From Pseudomonadota bacterium (lineage in GTDB: Bacteria; Pseudomonadota; Alphaproteobacteria; Rhodobacterales; Rhodobacteraceae): 64,000 bases of DNA. The notes under the pieces are model-generated. The model was not told the origin of the DNA, did no database searches, and saw only the letters and a program-made list of their open reading frames with translations. Each line of letters begins with the position of its first letter. Position 1 is the first letter of the stretch. The stretch covers positions 1 to 64,000 of the forward strand of contig JAFEFU010000019.1 of assembly GCA_018240425.1 (NCBI GenBank), given 5' to 3'. Both the position numbers and the translations under genes were made by a program. This document shows positions 61,157 to 64,000 of this stretch, one piece after another.

Positions 61157-61479
61157 TGGCGAACCCCTGGGCAGGCGAGGTGGCGGTGACGCTGAACGGC
61201 GAGGCACGGGCGGCGCGGCTGACGCTGGGGGCGCTGGCCGAACTGGAGGCGCAGCTCGGCACCGGAACACTGGTCGAACTGGCCGAGCGGTTCGAGAGCG
61301 GGCGCTTTTCTGCGCGCGATGTCTTGCTGTTGGTGGCGGCCGGGTTGCGCGGGGGAGGCTGGCCGGGAACGGCGGCCGATCTTCTGGCCGCGGACATGGC
61401 AGGCGGGCCGGTGGCGATGGTGCGGGCGGCGGCCGAGCTTCTGGCGCGGGCGTTCGCCTTGCCGGAGGCGGGCGGGTGA
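61156..61479 (+). CDS. GTA g10, tail assembly chaperone (GTA-gp10 family)
   Basis: The 107-residue protein has LNGEARAARLTLGALAELEAQ and a short helical C-terminus, as in the GTA-gp10/tail assembly chaperone family (TAC). It would coat the tape measure protein during tail building. It overlaps g9 (TGATG) and g10.1 (GTGA). No slippery frameshift site was identified between the two. Confidence 0.85.
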   Translation: MANPWAGEVAVTLNGEARAARLTLGALAELEAQLGTGTLVELAERFESGRFSARDVLLLVAAGLRGGGWPGTAADLLAADMAGGPVAMVRAAAELLARAFALPEAGG

Positions 61480-61682
61480 AGGCGGGCGGCCTGGACTGGG
61501 CGGGCCTGATGCGAGCGGGGATGGCGGGCCTTGGGTTGCGGCCAGACGAGTTCTGGCGGCTGACGCCGGCCGAGCTGGCGGTGATGCTGGGCGAGCCCGT
61601 CGGGCAGAGGCCGATGGGACAGGCGCAACTCGACGACCTGAGGCGGCAGTGGCCGGATGCGGCGGAGGAGGCAGGGGAATGA
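61476..61682 (+). CDS. GTA g10.1, second tail assembly chaperone
   Basis: The 68-residue protein, with a GTG start overlapping g10 (GTGA), contains LGLRPDEFWRLTPAELAVML, the TAC_6 (phage tail assembly chaperone) pattern. In lambda G and GT are fused by frameshift; here two ORFs with overlapping starts replace it. It overlaps g11 (ATGA). Confidence 0.82.
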   Translation: MKAGGLDWAGLMRAGMAGLGLRPDEFWRLTPAELAVMLGEPVGQRPMGQAQLDDLRRQWPDAAEEAGE

Positions 61683-62350
61683 CGGAAGCGGTGGGTGCCG
61701 GCGGCGCCGATGGCCTGGGCCAGCAACTTGCGGCGCTGGAACAGAGTCTGGGCGGGGCCCAGGCGATGGCGGCGGCCTTCGACGCAGAACTACGGGGGAT
61801 GAGCGAGAGCATGACCTTCACCTCGCGCGAGGTGAATACGCTGTCGGTCGGGATCGGCAGGGGGTTGCGCTCGGCCTTTGACGGGTTGGTGTTCGACGGG
61901 ATGAAGCTGTCCGACGCGCTGAAGTCCGTCGCACGGTCGATGATCGACAATGTCTATTCGGTGGCGATGCGGCCGGTACAGAACGCGGTGGGGGGCGCAA
62001 TCTCGGAGGGCATGAACAGCCTTCTGAGCGGGTTGTTCCCGTTTGCCGATGGTGCCGCCTTTTCTCAGGGCCGGGTGACGGCCTTTGCCAAGGGAGGTGT
62101 GGTCAGCGCGCCCACCGGGTTTGCCATGCGCGGCGGGCGCGGCCTGATGGGCGAGGCGGGGCCCGAGGCGATCATGCCGCTTGCACGCGGCGCCGATGGC
62201 CGCCTTGGCGTACAGGCGGCCGGGGGCGGGCGGCCGGTCAATGTGACGGTGAACGTCACGTCCCCGGACGTGCAGGGCTTCCAGCGCAGTCAGAGTCAGA
62301 TCGCGGCGCAGATGGCGCGGGCCCTGGCGCGCGGCGAGCGCAACAGGTGA
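61679..62350 (+). CDS. GTA g11, short tape measure protein
   Basis: The 223-residue protein has a helical part with FTSREVNTLSVGIGRGLRSAF and a hydrophobic helix (about residues 75-120), and the Gly-rich SAPTGFAMRGGRGLMGEAG segment common in tape measure C-terminal regions. Tape measure length sets tail length, so a short tail of a few tens of nanometres is expected, as in RcGTA. Start overlaps g10.1. Confidence 0.82.
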   Translation: MTEAVGAGGADGLGQQLAALEQSLGGAQAMAAAFDAELRGMSESMTFTSREVNTLSVGIGRGLRSAFDGLVFDGMKLSDALKSVARSMIDNVYSVAMRPVQNAVGGAISEGMNSLLSGLFPFADGAAFSQGRVTAFAKGGVVSAPTGFAMRGGRGLMGEAGPEAIMPLARGADGRLGVQAAGGGRPVNVTVNVTSPDVQGFQRSQSQIAAQMARALARGERNR

Positions 62351-62360
62351 GGAGGGGACG

Positions 62361-62993
62361 ATGGCCTTTCACGAAGTGAGATTTCCGGCGAACCTGTCCT
62401 TTGGCTCGATCGGAGGGCCCGAGAGGCGGACCGAGGTGGTGGCGCTGGCGAATGGTTTCGAAGAGCGCAATACCCCCTGGGCCGAGGCCCGGCGCCGCTA
62501 TGACGCCGGTGTCAGCCTGCGAAGCCTCGATGACATCGAGGATATGGTCGCCTTCTTCGAGGCGCGGCAGGGCCAGCTTCACGGCTTTCGTTGGAAGGAC
62601 TGGGCGGATTTCAAGTCCTGCCGGCCTTCGTCCGGGATCGGGTTCGAGGATCAGCTGATCGGCCTGGGCGACGGAGCGAGCATGGAGTTTCAGCTGATCA
62701 AGACCTACCGGTCCGGCCCATCCTCGCAGGTCAGGCGGATCGCCAAGCCGGTCGAGGGGACCGTGCGCGTGGGGTTGCAAGGCGACGAGGTGCAGGCCGG
62801 CATCCATTTCGACATGGACCTGGTCAAGGGGGTCATCGTCTTTGCCTCGCCTCCGGCGGTCGGAGAGCGGGTGACTGCGGGGTTCGAGTTCGATGTTCCG
62901 GTGCGCTTCGACACCGACCGGATCCAGGTTTCGGTCGCGTCCTTTCAGGCGGGCGATGTGCCGCATGTGCCGGTGGTGGAGGTGCGGCTGTGA
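62361..62993 (+). CDS. GTA g12, distal tail protein (DUF2460)
   Basis: The 210-residue protein begins AFHEVRFPANLSFGSIGGPE and has RQGQLHGFRWKDWADFKSC, typical of DUF2460. In RcGTA it forms a ring at the tube end which joins the baseplate hub. GAGGGGAC upstream and the stop overlap with g13 (GTGA) give the limits. Confidence 0.9.
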   Translation: MAFHEVRFPANLSFGSIGGPERRTEVVALANGFEERNTPWAEARRRYDAGVSLRSLDDIEDMVAFFEARQGQLHGFRWKDWADFKSCRPSSGIGFEDQLIGLGDGASMEFQLIKTYRSGPSSQVRRIAKPVEGTVRVGLQGDEVQAGIHFDMDLVKGVIVFASPPAVGERVTAGFEFDVPVRFDTDRIQVSVASFQAGDVPHVPVVEVRL

Positions 62994-63880
62994 GCTATCC
63001 GCCTGACCTAATCGCCCATCTTGCAGGGGGGACAACGACGCTGGCGCGGGCCTTCGAGGTGCGCCGCACCGACGGGGTGGTCCTGGGATTCACCGATCAC
63101 GACCGCAACCTGACGTTCGGGGGAGTCACCTTCCGCGCCGACAGCGGGATGACGGCGAAGGCGCTTCAGCAGACGACCGGCCTTGCGGTCGACAACACCG
63201 AGGCGTTCGGCGCGCTCAGGTCCGACGCGATTAGCGAGGCGGACATTCTGGCGGGCCGCTATGATGGCGCCGAGGTGCTGGCATGGCTGGTGAACTGGAC
63301 GGACGTGGAGATGCGGACCCTCCAGTTCCGCGGTCACATAGGAGAAATCCGGCGTCAAGGCGGCAGCTTCAGCGCCGAGCTTCGCGGTCTGGCCGAACTG
63401 CTCAATCAGCCGCAAGGGCTGATCTACCACGGCCGCTGTTCGGCCGTCCTTGGCGGCCGGCGCTGCCGTTTCGACCTGTCGCGGCCGGGCTATGCCGCCG
63501 AGCGGACGATCGAGACGGTCGAGGGTGCGCGGGTCTTCGGGTTCCGCAGCCTGGCCGGGTTCACTGACAGGTTCTTCGAGAAGGGCCGGTTCCGGGTGCT
63601 GACCGGCGCCGCGGCGGGGCTGGTGGGCGCGGTCAAGAATGACCGGCTGGCCGGGGGCGCGGAGCGGGCCATCGAGCTGTGGCAGGCGCTTGGCGCTGCG
63701 CCCGCACCGGGCGACATGGTGCGCATCGAGGCGGGCTGCGACAAGGCCGAGGACACCTGCCGGCTGAAATTCCGCAATCTCGTCAATTTCCGCGGCTTCC
63801 CGGACATTCCGGGTGAGGACTGGCTTATGGCCTTTCCGCAAAGGGCCGGGATCAATGACGGCGGGAGCCTGAGACGATGA
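62990..63880 (+). CDS. GTA g13, baseplate hub (DUF2163) with four-cysteine iron-sulfur motif
   Basis: The 296-residue protein starts from GTG overlapping the g12 stop and matches DUF2163/phage BR0599-like hub proteins. Four cysteines, C150 and C159 in GRCSAVLGGRRCRF and C250 and C257 in EAGCDKAEDTCRL, correspond to the Cys set that holds an iron-sulfur cluster in the RcGTA hub and lambda gpL. The stop overlaps g14 by four bases. Confidence 0.9.
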   Translation: MSYPPDLIAHLAGGTTTLARAFEVRRTDGVVLGFTDHDRNLTFGGVTFRADSGMTAKALQQTTGLAVDNTEAFGALRSDAISEADILAGRYDGAEVLAWLVNWTDVEMRTLQFRGHIGEIRRQGGSFSAELRGLAELLNQPQGLIYHGRCSAVLGGRRCRFDLSRPGYAAERTIETVEGARVFGFRSLAGFTDRFFEKGRFRVLTGAAAGLVGAVKNDRLAGGAERAIELWQALGAAPAPGDMVRIEAGCDKAEDTCRLKFRNLVNFRGFPDIPGEDWLMAFPQRAGINDGGSLRR

Positions 63881-64000
63881 GTGCCCGCGGTCGGGAGGCG
63901 GTCGCGATCGCGCGGGGCTGGATCGGCACACCCTACCTGCATCAAGCCTCGGTCCGCGGGGCCGGGACCGACTGCCTCGGTCTCTTGCGTGGGGTCTGGA
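63877..64000 (+). CDS. GTA g14, NlpC/P60 cell-wall peptidase (partial, cut by window end)
   Basis: About 41 codons are visible from the ATG that overlaps g13. The residues GTPYLHQASVRGAGTDCLGL contain the catalytic C33 of NlpC/P60 peptidases (the phage tail peptidase type). It would cut peptidoglycan during DNA delivery into the recipient. The catalytic His and third residue are beyond the window. Confidence 0.9.
   Translation, partial: MSARGREAVAIARGWIGTPYLHQASVRGAGTDCLGLLRGVW

Larger units (their letters stand above)
54098..64000 (+). mobile_element. Rhodobacter capsulatus-type gene transfer agent structural cluster (incomplete at right edge)
   Basis: Genes follow the RcGTA order: small terminase g1, large terminase g2, portal g3, g3.5, prohead protease g4, capsid g5, adaptor g6, stopper g7, tail terminator g8, major tail g9, tail chaperones g10 and g10.1, tape measure g11, distal tail g12, hub g13, peptidase g14. 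The megatron g15 would follow. Nearly all neighbours overlap or are within tens of bases. No integrase, replication or lysis gene and no attachment site is seen, and codon usage is like the host, so it is a domesticated, vertically inherited element, not an active prophage. Confidence 0.92.

Noticed and set aside
61156..61682. Programmed frameshift between the two tail chaperones, as in lambda G/GT
   Set aside because: The two genes have overlapping start and stop (GTGA) and separate starts, and no slippery heptamer was found at the junction.
54098..64000. Active temperate prophage
   Set aside because: No integrase, repressor, replication, lysis or attachment site is seen, and gene order and size match the GTA type. 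The remaining window on the left is host DNA.

Overview
The window is high-GC, densely packed chromosomal DNA from an alphaproteobacterium, almost certainly of the Rhodobacterales (Rhodobacter/Paracoccus/Rhodovulum-like). Supporting signs are the lptF-lptG-lptD-surA-pdxA-rsmA block, a holC next to pepA, DUF4167, DUF4202, DUF1499 and LssY_C proteins, and a Rhodobacter capsulatus-type gene transfer agent (RcGTA) cluster. No rRNA, tRNA, insertion sequence or CRISPR array was seen. No stretch longer than 300 bases lacks a gene or candidate element.

Region 1-19.6 kb is mostly housekeeping. It opens with a sufT fragment and a small membrane protein. Then, on the minus strand, runs pyrC-pyrE-dnaB-(MprF-like synthase)-alr-mlaE-mlaF, which joins pyrimidine synthesis, replication and the cell envelope. 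Next come a GFA zinc protein, a small lipoprotein, an unknown protein, a glycosyltransferase overlapping mazG, an M20 amidohydrolase and an orphan MT-A70 DNA/RNA adenine methyltransferase. A probable polyamine catabolic pair follows (class III aminotransferase and agmatinase-like speB), with a shared TTTGATCAAA motif upstream of both genes. DUF1499 and the translation-termination pair prfA-prmC close the region.

Region 19.8-34.2 kb holds a DUF4167 protein with a terminator, then the envelope-biogenesis operon lptF-lptG-lptD-surA-pdxA-rsmA with 1-4 base overlaps at most junctions. Divergent to it are pepA and holC. After these come an aspartic protease, a MarC-family membrane protein, a YheS-like ABC-F ATPase and ndk.

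Region 34.2-54 kb is mixed: YdeI-like, TfoX C-terminal domain, a short Gln-rich protein, DUF4202 with an EamA transporter, a nucleotidyltransferase-fold gene preceded by two tandem 29-bp palindromes, and the rpsF-rpsR-rplI ribosomal operon. An HxlR regulator lies divergent to an acyl-CoA dehydrogenase-like flavoprotein, followed by a cytochrome b561-YceI fusion and a PACE exporter. The fatty-acid genes fabD-(LysE)-fabG-acpP and fabF-mltG are separated by an LssY_C protein, a GNAT, an atypical HisA paralogue, an atypical ureohydrolase and a glutamine amidotransferase. A second GFA protein closes the region.

Region 54.1-64.0 kb is the structural cluster of a gene transfer agent, in the RcGTA order: g1 small terminase, large terminase, portal, g3.5, protease, capsid, adaptor, stopper, tail terminator, major tail, two tail chaperones, a short tape measure, distal tail, hub and the start of the NlpC/P60 peptidase, cut by the window end. 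Together these genes would make a small tailed particle that packages host DNA. Its promoter region has a TTGACT-17-TATAGG promoter followed by a strong GNRA-loop hairpin with a T5 run before g1. Further hairpins follow the capsid gene and precede the major tail gene. These non-coding control elements, and the palindrome pair at 38.5 kb, are the least explained signals in the window.
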